From JAWLBM01 sp041687675 (lineage in GTDB: Bacteria; Pseudomonadota; Alphaproteobacteria; Rhizobiales; Pleomorphomonadaceae): a stretch of 64,000 nucleotides of DNA. The notes beneath the pieces were generated by a model. The model was not told where the DNA came from and made no database searches. It saw only the letters and a list, made by a program, of their open reading frames with translations. The translations under genes were made by a program, and so were the position numbers. How positions within the stretch are numbered: the first letter of the stretch is position 1; the number at the start of each line of letters is the position of its first letter. The stretch lies in the NCBI GenBank assembly GCA_041687675.1, contig JAWLBM010000002.1, positions 186,001 to 250,000 on the forward strand, written 5' to 3'. Below are positions 16,670 to 26,375 of this stretch, one piece after another.

Positions 16670-17325
16670 GGCTGCTTCATGCCGCCGATCGCCGTTTGGG
16701 CCGCGGCGAGGTCACCGGCCTCCACCGCCGTGCGAAGCCCGGCGAGGCTCGCCTCAATGTCGCCGACGAGCGCGTCGAACGAGTCGTCGGCATCCGCCGG
16801 CCGGTGGGCGGAAAGGTCCGCGGCAAGGTATTCGAGGACGGCCAGTTCCTCCCGGACCGCGCCGAGATCGGTCGCCGGCGCCGCGATCACCTCCTCCATC
16901 CGCGCATGGTAGGCGTTCATCCGGTCGGAGAAGCCGATCACTCCGTTTCGCGCGTGAAGGCCTGCGACCTGCTCGCGGATCGCCTCCAGCGTCTCGTGCG
17001 CCTCGCCGAGGTTGCCGGCCGCGATCTCCTCGCTCGCCTCGGCGGCGATCTGGTCCACCGCGGACATCGTGTCCGGAAACCCCGCGTCGTCGGCGTACTG
17101 CGGCGGGGCGCCCGCATCGTCGAGAGGCGCCCAGGCGGCGCGGAAGGCGTCGACCGCCTTGGCCGACTCCTCAGCCTTGCCGGCATTGGTGGCGAACAGC
17201 GCAGCGCGATACTGGCCGTAGGCGTCGCGCATCGCGGCTTCGAACTCGCGAACCTCGCCCGCTCCGGCAAGGCCGGTGGCCGCCGCGAAGACGCCTGCCG
17301 CAAGGATGAGAGGCTTGTTACCCAT
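16639..17325 (-). CDS. Secreted alpha-helical protein of unknown function
   Basis: A 228-residue protein with a signal peptide (MGNKPLILAAGVFAAATGLA, cleavage near AGAGE). The mature part is acidic and predicted fully helical, containing two similar halves about 100 residues each (FEAAMRDAYGQYRAALFAT and MNAYHARMEEVIAAPATDLG mark helix starts). It has no cysteines and no CxxCH, so it is not a cytochrome c-prime. It resembles four-helix-bundle periplasmic domains, but I do not recognise a family. GGAG lies seven bases before the ATG. It diverges from the DUF2182 gene, and its 3' end overlaps the glycosylase gene. Confidence 0.7.
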   Translation of the reverse strand: MGNKPLILAAGVFAAATGLAGAGEVREFEAAMRDAYGQYRAALFATNAGKAEESAKAVDAFRAAWAPLDDAGAPPQYADDAGFPDTMSAVDQIAAEASEEIAAGNLGEAHETLEAIREQVAGLHARNGVIGFSDRMNAYHARMEEVIAAPATDLGAVREELAVLEYLAADLSAHRPADADDSFDALVGDIEASLAGLRTAVEAGDLAAAQTAIGGMKQPYSKLFLKFG

Positions 17326-17365
17326 GTCGATTCTCCAGGCGTCCGAAGGTCGCTCGGCCCGATAC

Positions 17366-17390
17366 GTTAGAAAGTTAGAATATACTATCA
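17366..17390. promoter_or_regulatory. Direct GTTAGAA repeats in a divergent promoter region
   Basis: Two GTTAGAA heptamers eight bases apart (17366-17372, 17374-17380) run into an AT-rich near-palindrome TAGAATATACTA. They lie midway between the divergent starts at 17325 and 17494. This could be an operator overlapping a minus-strand -10 (TATATT). The regulator cannot be named; there is a loose resemblance to iron-responsive Irr-type boxes. Confidence 0.3.
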
Positions 17391-17493
17391 CGACCAGCGG
17401 TCCATTCCGTGGGACTACGTGCGCCGGCGACCGGTCCGCCGTTCCGCAGTCCCCCGTATTGCGGCGATGCGCGCCGGGGGACATCTTGCGCGG

Positions 17494-18321
17494 ATGACCG
17501 ACCTCGCCCCCATGCCGCCCCCGGCCCTCGATCCGCCCGCCTCGGCGCGTCTGTGGCGCGCAGGCACGATCGCCGCGGTGGTGTTCCTGGCGCTGGCCGG
17601 GTGGATCTTTCTCGCGGCGGCGGTGGTCGGGGGACACGACATCGCCGGGCTCGGGCCGGGGATGGCCGCGCTTGCGCCGCTGTTGGAGCGCCTCGGCGTC
17701 GTGCTTCCGGAGGTGGCGCCGCACCCGGCCGTCGGCTTCGCCCCGGCCGATTTCGCGGCCGTCTTCGCCATGTGGGTCGCGATGGTGCTGGCGATGATGC
17801 TGCCCTCCGCCGCGCCGATGCTGCGGGCCTATGCGGCGGCGGGAGCGGGGGCGCTGCTGGTCGGCGCCGGCTACCTCGCCGTGTGGATCGGCATCTCGGT
17901 GCTGGCGACGGCGATCCAGGCGGGCCTGGTGACCGCCGGCGCCCTGTCGCCGCACATGGCGCCGGCGGGCGTCGCGCTGTCCGCGAGCGTGCTGATCGCC
18001 GCGGGGATCTACCAGTTCACGCCGCTGAAGCTCGCCTGCCTCGTCCGCTGCCGGAACCCGCACGCCTACGTCGGAGCGGCCCGCGGCGCCGGCGCCGCGC
18101 TGAGGCTCGGGGTGGAGGAGGGTTTCGCCTGCCTCGGCTGCTGCTGGGCGATGATGGCGGTGATGCTGGCCGCCGGATTGATGAATCTGGCCGCCATGGC
18201 CTTCCTCGGCGCCCTGATGGCACTGGAAAAGGTCGTTTCGGGCCTTAGTTTGACCTATGGGACGGGGGCGATCCTGCTGTTGCTCGGGTTCGGCTTGGCG
18301 AGCAGCCTCTTCTTCGGCTAA
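17494..18321 (+). CDS. DUF2182 integral membrane protein (putative metal/copper handling)
   Basis: A 275-residue polytopic protein with the hallmarks of DUF2182: FAMWVAMVLAMMLPSAAPML, GIYQFTPLKLACLVRCRNP, and GVEEGFACLGCCWAMMAVML. These Cys and Met clusters in membrane helices suggest metal binding, and the family is often annotated as a copper chaperone or predicted metal-binding protein without direct proof. I chose the ATG at 17494. In-frame starts further upstream (17467, 17419) give an Arg-rich leader unlike membrane proteins. It is divergent from the unknown secreted helical protein. Confidence 0.82.
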   Translation: MTDLAPMPPPALDPPASARLWRAGTIAAVVFLALAGWIFLAAAVVGGHDIAGLGPGMAALAPLLERLGVVLPEVAPHPAVGFAPADFAAVFAMWVAMVLAMMLPSAAPMLRAYAAAGAGALLVGAGYLAVWIGISVLATAIQAGLVTAGALSPHMAPAGVALSASVLIAAGIYQFTPLKLACLVRCRNPHAYVGAARGAGAALRLGVEEGFACLGCCWAMMAVMLAAGLMNLAAMAFLGALMALEKVVSGLSLTYGTGAILLLLGFGLASSLFFG

Positions 18322-18463
18322 GGTCGTTTTCCTTTGCGGAAGAGGTTCGGCGGTCCAAGTCCGGTCCTGGCGCATGGGATGAAGCTTCTGTTTCGATGCG
18401 GATGCCGGTCGCGCTGTCGGCGCCCCCGCCTCGGAGCCTACGCCGTCAGGACCCAGAGCGCTC

Positions 18464-19189
18464 ATGGCCTATCCGACCATCGTGCAGAAACACCAGAACG
18501 CCCTCATCGCCCTCGCGGTCCACGCCTTCACCGCCAGCGGCGTGGTGCTGGCGATGCTCGCGGCCTACGCGGCCTACAATCTCGAGTGGACGGCCTTCTT
18601 CGCCTGGCTCGGCATCGCCCTCTTCGTCGACGGGGTGGACGGGCCGATCGCCCGGCGCTTCGCGGTGGAGCGGCGGCTGCCGACCTTCTCCGGCGCGGCC
18701 CTCGACACGGTGGTCGACTACGTCACCTACGTGTTCCTGCCCGCCTTCGCGATCGCCACCGGCGGCTTCACCTCGACCCCGGTGGCGCTGGCGCTCGCGG
18801 GCGTCATCGTCTTCACCTCGGCGATGTACTACGCCGATACGCGGATGAAGATGAAGAACAACGCCTTCCGCGGCTTTCCGGTGGTCTGGAACGGGGTGGT
18901 GTTCCTGGTCTTCGTGTTCCAGCCCGGCCCGATCGCGCTGGTCGGGATGGTGCTGGCGCTCGCCGTCCTCACCTTCCTGCCGGTGGCCTTCGTGCATCCG
19001 GTCCGGGTCGAGCGCTGGCGTCCGCTGACGCTGGCGGTCTCGCTCGCATGGTTCGTCTTCGCCGGGGTGGCCCTGGCCGAGGGCCTCGATCCGCCCGACT
19101 GGGCGAAGTTCGCGCTGATGGCGACCAGTCTCTACCTCGCCGGCGTCGCGGCCCTGCAGCAACTCCTGGAATTCGTGGAGAAGCGCTGA
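18464..19189 (+). CDS. pcs: Phosphatidylcholine synthase
   Basis: A 241-residue membrane enzyme that condenses CDP-diacylglycerol with choline to give phosphatidylcholine. The CDP-alcohol phosphotransferase signature is complete (DGVDGPIARRF, then GAALDTVVDYVTYVFLP, giving DxxDGxxAR...GxxxDxxxD). About seven hydrophobic helices follow. The N-terminus and the segment YADTRMKMKNNAFRGFP are typical of rhizobial Pcs rather than PgsA or PssA. The organism therefore probably makes PC from external choline. Confidence 0.92.
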   Translation: MAYPTIVQKHQNALIALAVHAFTASGVVLAMLAAYAAYNLEWTAFFAWLGIALFVDGVDGPIARRFAVERRLPTFSGAALDTVVDYVTYVFLPAFAIATGGFTSTPVALALAGVIVFTSAMYYADTRMKMKNNAFRGFPVVWNGVVFLVFVFQPGPIALVGMVLALAVLTFLPVAFVHPVRVERWRPLTLAVSLAWFVFAGVALAEGLDPPDWAKFALMATSLYLAGVAALQQLLEFVEKR

Positions 19190-19202
19190 CCGTCGCGGCC
19201 GC

Positions 19203-20909
19203 TCAGGACCGGCCGTCAGCGCGGGCGAGCCGGGCGAGCGCGGTGCCGAGGTCCGGCGCGTGCTCGATCCCCTCGCCGCCGATGCCGAGGCGGAGGAGTT
19301 CGGCGCGCACGGCCGGCCGTCCCCCGCTGATCACCACCATGGCCCCGTGCCGCCGCGCCCGGGCCACGAAGCTCGCGAGCGCCACCCCGGCGGTCGAATC
19401 GACGAAGGGCACGGCGGAGAGATCCAGCACGAAGGCGCGTGGCGTCCGGGCGATCCGGTCGAGGACCGAGGAGACCCGCTCGGCGGCGCCGAAGAAGAAC
19501 GGGCCGTTGATCCGGTAGACGACCACGTCCTCCGGTGCGCCGGCGTTCGGGTCCGCGTCGCGGTGGACGTCTGCGACGTCGAGGTCGACCAGCGTCTCGT
19601 GCGTCTCGACCTCCACGGCCTCGGCCATGCGGTGCATGAACAGGATCGCCGCCGAGACGACGCCGAAGGCGATGCCCACGGTGAGGTCGACCGCCACCGT
19701 CAGCAGGAAGGTTCCCGACAGCACCACCCGGTCGCCCATCGAGCCGGTGGCGAGGATGCGGCGGATGTGGTGGGCCTCGGAGATGTTCCAGGCGACGATC
19801 AGCAGGATGCCCGCCAGAGCCGCGAGCGGCACGTAGGACAGCACGGGCGCCGCCACCGCCATGAACAGGAGCAGGAAGACGGCGTGCATGATGCCGGCGA
19901 CCGGCGTCCTGCCGCCGGCGCGGATGTTGGTCGCGGTGCGGGCGATCGCGCCCGTCGCCGAGAGGCCGCCGAAGATCACCGAGGCGATGTTGGCGACGCC
20001 CTGGGCCACAAGTTCGCAGTTGGACCGGTGGCGCCGCCCGGTCATGCCGTCGGCGACCACGGCCGAGAGCAGGCTCTCGATCCCGGCGAGAAGCGCGATG
20101 GTGAGCGCATCCGGCATCACCGCCCGGACCATCGCGAGGTCGAAGCTCGGCAGCGACGGGGCGGGCAGCGTGCTCGGCACGCCGCCGAAGCGGGAGCCGA
20201 TGGTGGCGACGTCGAGCCCGCCGGCCATCACCACCAGAGAGGCTGTGGCGACGGCGACCAGGAACCCCGGCCAGCGCGGCCGCCAGCGCTTCAGCCCGAG
20301 GATCAGCCCGACGGAGATCAGCGTGACGATCACCGCGAGCGGGTTCGTCTCCCCGACGTGCCCGGCGAGGACGGCCATCTTCTCCAGGAAGTCGCCCGGC
20401 ATCGCCACGTCGAGGCCGAGCACCTCCTTCAGTTGCGAGGCGAAGATCGAGACGGCGATGCCCGCGGTGAACCCGGTCACCACCGGATAGGGGATGTACT
20501 TGATGTAGGTGCCGAGCCGCAGCCAGCCGACGATGATCAGGATCGCGCCGGCGATCATCGTCGCCAGCACCAGGCCGTCGTAGCCGTGCCGGTCGATCAC
20601 CCCGAACACCACCACGATGAAGGCCGCCGTCGGGCCGCCGATCTGGTAGCGGCTGCCGCCGAGCGCCGAGATCAGGAACCCCGCGATGATGGCGGTGAAC
20701 AGCCCCCGGTCCGGCGTCGTGCCCGAGGCGATGGCGATCGCCATGGCGAGCGGCAGGGCGACGATCGCCACCGTGAGACCTGCCACCGCGTCCGCCCGGA
20801 AGGTCGCAAGATCGTACCCCTCCCTGAGGACAGTCACGAGCTTCGGCGTGAACACGGCGGCAAAGCGCGTGTCGGACGCCCTGGGAGGCGGATCGGTGAG
20901 GGCGGTCAT
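19203..20909 (-). CDS. SulP family inorganic anion transporter with STAS domain
   Basis: A 568-residue transporter. The membrane domain of 10-14 helices begins with DAVAGLTVAIVALPLAMAIA and contains GGSRYQIGGPTAAFIVVVFG, the SulP signature. The last 120 residues or so are a cytoplasmic STAS domain (AFVLDLSAVPFVDSTAGVAL). Family members carry sulfate, bicarbonate or C4-dicarboxylates. No carbonic anhydrase or sulfate-assimilation gene is adjacent to tell which. It converges on pcs and diverges from pncB, with about 300 bases holding both promoters. Confidence 0.9.
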   Translation of the reverse strand: MTALTDPPPRASDTRFAAVFTPKLVTVLREGYDLATFRADAVAGLTVAIVALPLAMAIAIASGTTPDRGLFTAIIAGFLISALGGSRYQIGGPTAAFIVVVFGVIDRHGYDGLVLATMIAGAILIIVGWLRLGTYIKYIPYPVVTGFTAGIAVSIFASQLKEVLGLDVAMPGDFLEKMAVLAGHVGETNPLAVIVTLISVGLILGLKRWRPRWPGFLVAVATASLVVMAGGLDVATIGSRFGGVPSTLPAPSLPSFDLAMVRAVMPDALTIALLAGIESLLSAVVADGMTGRRHRSNCELVAQGVANIASVIFGGLSATGAIARTATNIRAGGRTPVAGIMHAVFLLLFMAVAAPVLSYVPLAALAGILLIVAWNISEAHHIRRILATGSMGDRVVLSGTFLLTVAVDLTVGIAFGVVSAAILFMHRMAEAVEVETHETLVDLDVADVHRDADPNAGAPEDVVVYRINGPFFFGAAERVSSVLDRIARTPRAFVLDLSAVPFVDSTAGVALASFVARARRHGAMVVISGGRPAVRAELLRLGIGGEGIEHAPDLGTALARLARADGRS

Positions 20910-21207
20910 GTCAAAGGTCGGCTCGGGGGCGGGGCGGCCGCGCCAGGCCGCACGACGGCGATCCTAAGGCTCCGGCCGCCGGCGCCGCAACCCCGACGAC
21001 GGCCGGTCTTCTACCTATGTGGTCCGAGCGAACCTGCGGATACCATCGGCCGGCGTTGGCGGCCGCGCGGTCGTCCCGGAGGACGCCGGGCGGGCGAGCC
21101 TGCGAAATTCGCGATGCTCCCCTTTCGACGAACGGCTTTCTGGGGCAAACATCGGGGCGGGAGGCGTCGGGGGGCGCCCCCGGGGTGGCGGCGACGGGAG
21201 GGCTGCG

Positions 21208-22509
21208 GTGAACATCGACATCGCCAAGCGGGTGCACGACCACAGCTGGAAGCTGGATCCGATCGTGCGCAGCCTGATCGACACCGACTTCTACAAGCTC
21301 CTGATGCTGCAGCTGATCTGGCGGCGGCACCCGGACGTGGAGGTCACCTTCTCGCTGATCAACCGGACCACCCGCGTCCGCCTCGCGGAGGAGATCGAGG
21401 AGGCCGAACTGCGCGCCCAGCTCGACCATGCCCGCTCGGTCACCCTGCAGAAGAAGGAGCACATCTGGCTCGCCGGCAACACCTTCTACGGCGTCAAGCA
21501 GATCTTCGAGCCGCGCTTCCTCGAATGGCTGCGCGACTTCCGCCTGCCGGAGTACGATCTGAAGGTCGTGGACGGCCAGTTCCATCTCGACTTCCACGGG
21601 CCGTGGACGCACACCACCATGTGGGAGATCCCGGCGCTCGCCATCATCAACGAACTGCGCTCGCGCTCGGTGATGAAGACCATGGGCCGCTTCGAGCTGG
21701 ACGTGCTCTACGCCCGGGCCAAGGCCAAGCTCTGGGCGAAGGTCGAGCGTCTGCGCAAGCTGCAGAACCTCCGCATCGCCGACTTCGGCACCCGCCGCCG
21801 CCACTCCTACCTCTGGCAGGACTGGTGCGTGAACGCCCTCAAGGAGGGGCTCGGCGCCAACTTCATCGGCACCTCCAACGTCTCGATCGCCATGAAGAGC
21901 GACCTGGAGGCGATCGGCACCAACGCCCACGAACTGCCCATGGCCATGGCCGCCCTCGCCCGCACCGACGAGGAGTTGCGCGAGGCGCCCTACAAGGTGC
22001 TGCGCGAGTGGCGCGACATGTACGACGGCAACCTCCGCGTCGTCCTGCCCGACGCCTTCGGCACCACCGCCTTCCTGCGCGACGCCCCCGACTGGGTCGC
22101 CAGCTGGAAGGGCTTCCGCCCGGACAGCGCGCCGCCGATCTCCGGCGGCGAGGAGATCATCGCCTGGTGGCGCAAGAAGGGGCAGGACCCGCGCGAGAAG
22201 CTGCTGGTCTTCTCCGACGGCCTGGACGTCGACGAGATCGAGCGCGTCTACGCCCACTTCGACGGCCGGGTGAACATGTCCTTCGGCTGGGGCACCAACC
22301 TCACCAACGACTTCCGCGGCTGCGCCACCTCGCCGCGACACGACCTCGACCCGATCTCGCTGGTCTGCAAGGTGACCAGCGTCGACGGCCGCCCGGCGGT
22401 GAAGCTCTCCGACAACCCGGCCAAGGCCACCGGTGACCCGGCCGAGATCGAGCGCTACCTGCGCGTCTTCGGCTCCGTCGGCCGCAGGGAGCGGGAGGTG
22501 GTGGTCTAG
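21208..22509 (+). CDS. pncB: Nicotinate phosphoribosyltransferase
   Basis: A 433-residue NAD-salvage enzyme making nicotinate mononucleotide from nicotinate and PRPP. SLIDTDFYKLLMLQ is the N-terminal signature. The segment GTSNVSIAMKSDLEAIGTNA leads to the phosphorylatable His in NAHELPMAMA. The PRPP site is in LLVFSDGLDVDEI and FGWGTNLTNDF. The start is GTG at 21208, with GGGAGG about seven bases upstream. Reading further upstream in frame gives only low-complexity sequence. Confidence 0.94.
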   Translation: MNIDIAKRVHDHSWKLDPIVRSLIDTDFYKLLMLQLIWRRHPDVEVTFSLINRTTRVRLAEEIEEAELRAQLDHARSVTLQKKEHIWLAGNTFYGVKQIFEPRFLEWLRDFRLPEYDLKVVDGQFHLDFHGPWTHTTMWEIPALAIINELRSRSVMKTMGRFELDVLYARAKAKLWAKVERLRKLQNLRIADFGTRRRHSYLWQDWCVNALKEGLGANFIGTSNVSIAMKSDLEAIGTNAHELPMAMAALARTDEELREAPYKVLREWRDMYDGNLRVVLPDAFGTTAFLRDAPDWVASWKGFRPDSAPPISGGEEIIAWWRKKGQDPREKLLVFSDGLDVDEIERVYAHFDGRVNMSFGWGTNLTNDFRGCATSPRHDLDPISLVCKVTSVDGRPAVKLSDNPAKATGDPAEIERYLRVFGSVGRREREVVV

Positions 22510-22641
22510 GACGGCCGTCGCACACCTTCCCGCCGGGTGTCGCGCGGGCGGCAACCGTCGGGCGAGTGCTATTTGCCGAATTGCGCCATCGTTGTCGCGC
22601 GGGGAAAAGCAGCGGCAGGCGAGACCGGCGAGTGTCGCCGG

Positions 22642-23583
22642 ATGACAGCCCTCGCCGGAACGCCCCTCGCCGTCCCGCCCCTGCCCTCCCCCGCCTTCGA
22701 CCGCCGCGGCGCCCTACTGGTCGCCGGATCGGCGGTGGTGTGGAGCTTCGGGGGCGCAATCGCCCGCACCATCGGCGTCGACGATTCCTGGACGATGGTG
22801 TTCTGGCGCTCCGTTTTCGCCGGCCTCTTCCTGCTCGGCTTCCTCCTCCTTCGCGACGGGCCGCGCGGCACGGTGGCGCTGTTCCGCAACATGGGCCTGC
22901 CCGGCCTCGGGGTGGCCGGCTGCTTCGCCACAGCCTCGATCACCTTCGTGCTGGCGATCGGCTACACCACCGTCGCCAACGTGATCCTCGTCGGCGCCGG
23001 CGTGCCGCTGGTCGCCGCGCTGATCGGCTGGGCGGCCTTCCGCACCCGCGTCAGCCGGGGAACCTGGGGCGCCATCGCGGCGGTGATCGCCGGCGTCGCG
23101 GTGATGGTGGTCGGCTCCAGCGGCGATCCGGGCACCTTCACCGGCAACCTGCTGGCGCTGGCGATGACCGTCGCCTTCGCGCTGGCGATCGTGATCACCC
23201 GCCAGTACAGCGGCGTGCGGATGGTGCCGGCCGCCTGCACGGGCACGGTGATTGCCGCCTGCGTCGCCGGGCTCAACGCCGGGGCGCTCGCCGTCGGCGC
23301 GAAGGACCTCGCCCTCCTCTTCGCCTTCGGCGCCCTCAACCTCGGCCTCGGCGTCGCCCTGTTCGTCACCGGCGCGCGGCTGATCCCGGCCGCGCTGAGC
23401 GGGTTGATCGGCACCCTGGAGACGGTGCTGAGCCCGATGTGGGTCTGGATCTTCCATGACGAGGTGCCGGCGACGCGCACCCTCGTCGGCGGCGGCATCG
23501 TGCTTTCGGCGCTCCTGATCCACATCCTCGCCGAATCACGCCACAGCCCCTCCCGGCAGACGCCGGCGGTGCCGGGACCCTGA
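22642..23583 (+). CDS. EamA/DMT family exporter
   Basis: A 313-residue drug/metabolite-type transporter with ten predicted helices in two EamA repeats. The first starts RRGALLVAGSAVVWSFGGAI, and the second spans GNLLALAMTVAFALAIVITR to the end, with ETVLSPMWVWIFHDEVPAT as the usual C-terminal motif. Substrates of this family cannot be predicted from sequence. The ATG at 22642 was chosen because it directly precedes the first repeat. The gene converges on the aminotransferase with only three bases between stops. Confidence 0.85.
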   Translation: MTALAGTPLAVPPLPSPAFDRRGALLVAGSAVVWSFGGAIARTIGVDDSWTMVFWRSVFAGLFLLGFLLLRDGPRGTVALFRNMGLPGLGVAGCFATASITFVLAIGYTTVANVILVGAGVPLVAALIGWAAFRTRVSRGTWGAIAAVIAGVAVMVVGSSGDPGTFTGNLLALAMTVAFALAIVITRQYSGVRMVPAACTGTVIAACVAGLNAGALAVGAKDLALLFAFGALNLGLGVALFVTGARLIPAALSGLIGTLETVLSPMWVWIFHDEVPATRTLVGGGIVLSALLIHILAESRHSPSRQTPAVPGP

Positions 23584-23586
23584 GCC

Positions 23587-24738
23587 TCAGCGCGGCAGCC
23601 AGGCGGCGAGCCTGTTGCAGGCCTCGACCATCGCCTCGTGCGGGCCGGCGAAGGAGAAGCGCAGCGTGCCGCGGCCGCGGGAGGGGTCGAAGTCGAGCCC
23701 CGGCGTCGTCGCGATGCCCGCCTCGACGAGCATCCGCCGGGCGAAGTCGATGCTGTCGTTGGTGAAGCGGCGGACGTCCGCGTAGACGTAGAAGGCGCCG
23801 TCGACGGGCAGGAATTCGCCGAGGCCGATGGCCGGCAGCCGCTCGAGCAGCAGCGCCCGGTTCGCCGCGTAGCCGGCCTTCACCGCCTCGAGGTCCTCGC
23901 GGGCGTCGAAGGCGGCGAGCGCGGCGCGCTGGGAAAGCTCCGAGGGCGAGATGTAGAGGTTCTGGGCGATCCGCTCGATCGGCCGGACGAGGTCCTGCGG
24001 CAGCACCATCCAGCCGATCCGCCAGCCTGTCATGCAGTAGTACTTCGAGAACGAGTTGACGACGACCACGTCGTCGCCGAAGGCGAGCGCCGTCTGCTCC
24101 CGGCCCTCGTAGACGAGGCCGTGGTAGATCTCGTCCATGATCAGCGAGACGCCGCGCTCGCGGCAGGCCGCCATCAGGCGCTCCACCGCCTCCGGCTCCA
24201 TCATGGTGCCGGACGGGTTGGCGGGGCTCGCGACGATGATGCCGTCGAGCGGCCCGTCGACTGATGCGGCGGCGATCATCTCCGGCGTCACCTGCCAGCG
24301 GGTCTCCGCCGTGGTCGGCATCTCGACCACCTCGAGGCCGAGCGCGGACATGATATTGCGGTAGGCCGGATAGCCCGGGGTCGGCAGGCCGATGCGGGCG
24401 CCGACGTCGAACAGGGCGAGGAAGGCGAGGTTGAACCCGCCGGAGGAGCCGGCGGTGACCGCGATCCGCGACGCCGGAATGTCGATCCCGTGGCGCTCGC
24501 CGTAGTGGCGGGCGATCCGCTCGCGCAGCGCCGGCAGCCCGAGCGCCTCGGTGTAACCGATGCGACCCCGCTCGAGCGCCGCCGCGGCGGCGTCGCGCAC
24601 CGCCCGCGGCGCCGGGGCGCCGGGCTGGCCGATCTCCATGTGGATGATCGAGCGGCCCTCCCGCTCCAGCCGGTTGGCCTCGCTCAGGATGTCCATCAGC
24701 AGGGCGGCGGAGACGTCGCCGCGACGGGATGTTTTCAT
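23587..24738 (-). CDS. Class I/II PLP-dependent aminotransferase
   Basis: A 383-residue fold-type I aminotransferase. IHMEIGQPGAPAPRAVRDAA, the ligand-binding SPANPSGTMM and the PLP-Lys in VNSFSKYYCMTGWRIGW are all present, as is the C-terminal Arg in GTLRFSFAGPHE. The closest named groups are aspartate/tyrosine-type aminotransferases and similar proteins of uncertain substrate, and the sequence alone does not settle this. No biosynthetic partner gene is adjacent. Confidence 0.88.
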   Translation of the reverse strand: MKTSRRGDVSAALLMDILSEANRLEREGRSIIHMEIGQPGAPAPRAVRDAAAAALERGRIGYTEALGLPALRERIARHYGERHGIDIPASRIAVTAGSSGGFNLAFLALFDVGARIGLPTPGYPAYRNIMSALGLEVVEMPTTAETRWQVTPEMIAAASVDGPLDGIIVASPANPSGTMMEPEAVERLMAACRERGVSLIMDEIYHGLVYEGREQTALAFGDDVVVVNSFSKYYCMTGWRIGWMVLPQDLVRPIERIAQNLYISPSELSQRAALAAFDAREDLEAVKAGYAANRALLLERLPAIGLGEFLPVDGAFYVYADVRRFTNDSIDFARRMLVEAGIATTPGLDFDPSRGRGTLRFSFAGPHEAMVEACNRLAAWLPR

Positions 24739-24932
24739 GGGCTCCGATCCGAGGTCCGCCGTGATGATGCCGAAGTCTGGCGCTAGCCGGGAGTCGCGTC
24801 GCGGTTGACCGGCCCGCTGCGCTGCGCTTCAAGTGGCCGGCCGGACAAGGCCGTATCAGGCCGGGGCCCCTCCCGACAAGGCGTCGCGGGCGGAGCCGTC
24901 CGGAGGTGCTGGAGGAGGGAGGAGGGCCGCCG

Positions 24933-26306
24933 ATGCAGTTCGCCCGCAGGATCGTCGCCGCCGCCACGGCGCTGGCGCTGCTCGCCACCGGAGCCGTCCC
25001 CTCGCTGGCGCAGGTGCAGCGGCAGGTGTCGCTGGTCCGCGACGCCGAGGCCGAGGCGCTGATCGCCGACTATGTCCGCCCGATCCTCAAGGTCGCCGGG
25101 CTCGGCGCCTCCTCCGTCGAGGTGAAGCTCGTCTCCGACCGCAGCTTCAACGCCTTCGTCGCCGACAGCCGGCACATCTTCCTCAACACGGGCACGGTCA
25201 TCGACAGCCGCACCCCGAACGAACTGATCGGCGTGCTCGCCCACGAGACCGGCCATCTCGCCGGCGGCCATCTCATCCGCCTGCGCGAGGCGATCGCGCG
25301 GGCGCAGATCCTCTCCGCCCTCGCCATCCTCGCCGGCGGAGCGGCGGCGGTCGCCGGGTCCCGCTCGGGGATGGCGAACGCGGGCCAGGGCGCCTCGGCG
25401 GCCGCGCTCGGCGGCGTCCAGCTGGGCCAGCGCAGCCTGCTCGCCTACCAGCGCGGCGAGGAGACCAACGCCGACCGCGCCGCCATCTCCTACCTGGAAG
25501 CGACGGGCCAGTCGGGCCGCGGCATGCTGGAGAGCTTCCGCCGGCTCGCCGAGCAGCAGATGTTCTCCACCGCCTTCGCCGGCGATCCCTACACCCTCAG
25601 CCATCCGCTGGCCGCCGAGCGGCTCGCCCAGCTGGAAGCGCTGGTGACCTCGTCGAAGCACTACGGCAAGCTGGACGACCCGGCCCTGCAGGCGCGCCAC
25701 GATCTGGTCCGCGCCAAGTTCCTCGCCTTCACCGGCTCGCAGCAGGCCGTGCAGCGCGCCTACCCGCAGGGCGACGACAGCCTGCCCGCCGTCTACGCCC
25801 GGGCGATCGTCGCCTGGCGCTGGGCCGGGCCGCAGGCGGCCGTGCCGGCCATCGACGAGCTGATCCGCCGCCAGCCGGGCAATCCCTGGTTCTGGGAGCT
25901 GAAGGGCCAGGTGCTGCTGGAGAGCGGCTCTCCGGCCGCCGCCATCGAACCGCTGCGCAAGGCCGTCTCGCTCGCCCCCGAGGCGGGGCTCGTCCGGGTG
26001 CTGCTCGGCCGGGCGCTGGTCGGCGCGGAGAATCCCGGGCTCCTGAAGGAGGCGGTGGCGGAGCTGACCCGCGGGCTCGGCGACGACCCGGACCAGGCGG
26101 TCGGCTACCGGCAGCTCGCCATCGCCCACGCCCGGCTCGGCGACATCGCCCTCGCCGACCTCGCCACCGCCCAGGGCGCCTTCGCCGCCGGCGACATCGA
26201 GGCCGCCAGGCAGTACGCCACGCGCGCTCAAGCGAAGTTGAAGGTCGGAACGCCGGCGTGGCTTCGCGCCGACGACATCGTGACCTATAAACCGCCGAGT
26301 TACTGA
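24933..26306 (+). CDS. Periplasmic M48 metalloprotease with TPR region (BepA-like)
   Basis: A 457-residue secreted protease. After a signal peptide (ARRIVAAATALALLATGAV, ending SLAQ) comes the M48 domain with zinc site NELIGVLAHETGHLAGGH and the third ligand in YQRGEETNADRAAISYL. From about residue 270, helical TPR-like repeats follow (AVYARAIVAWRWAGPQAAVP, NPWFWELKGQVLLESG, GLVRVLLGRALVGAENPG). This is the architecture of BepA/YfgC, which repairs or degrades stalled LPS- and outer-membrane assembly complexes. A purine-rich GGAGGAGGGAGGAGG precedes the ATG. Confidence 0.9.
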   Translation: MQFARRIVAAATALALLATGAVPSLAQVQRQVSLVRDAEAEALIADYVRPILKVAGLGASSVEVKLVSDRSFNAFVADSRHIFLNTGTVIDSRTPNELIGVLAHETGHLAGGHLIRLREAIARAQILSALAILAGGAAAVAGSRSGMANAGQGASAAALGGVQLGQRSLLAYQRGEETNADRAAISYLEATGQSGRGMLESFRRLAEQQMFSTAFAGDPYTLSHPLAAERLAQLEALVTSSKHYGKLDDPALQARHDLVRAKFLAFTGSQQAVQRAYPQGDDSLPAVYARAIVAWRWAGPQAAVPAIDELIRRQPGNPWFWELKGQVLLESGSPAAAIEPLRKAVSLAPEAGLVRVLLGRALVGAENPGLLKEAVAELTRGLGDDPDQAVGYRQLAIAHARLGDIALADLATAQGAFAAGDIEAARQYATRAQAKLKVGTPAWLRADDIVTYKPPSY

Positions 26307-26375
26307 CGGCCGGGCACGATCCGGCTCCACAACGGCCCCAACCGGTCGGCGCGCGCCCGACCTCCGGAGATCCGC

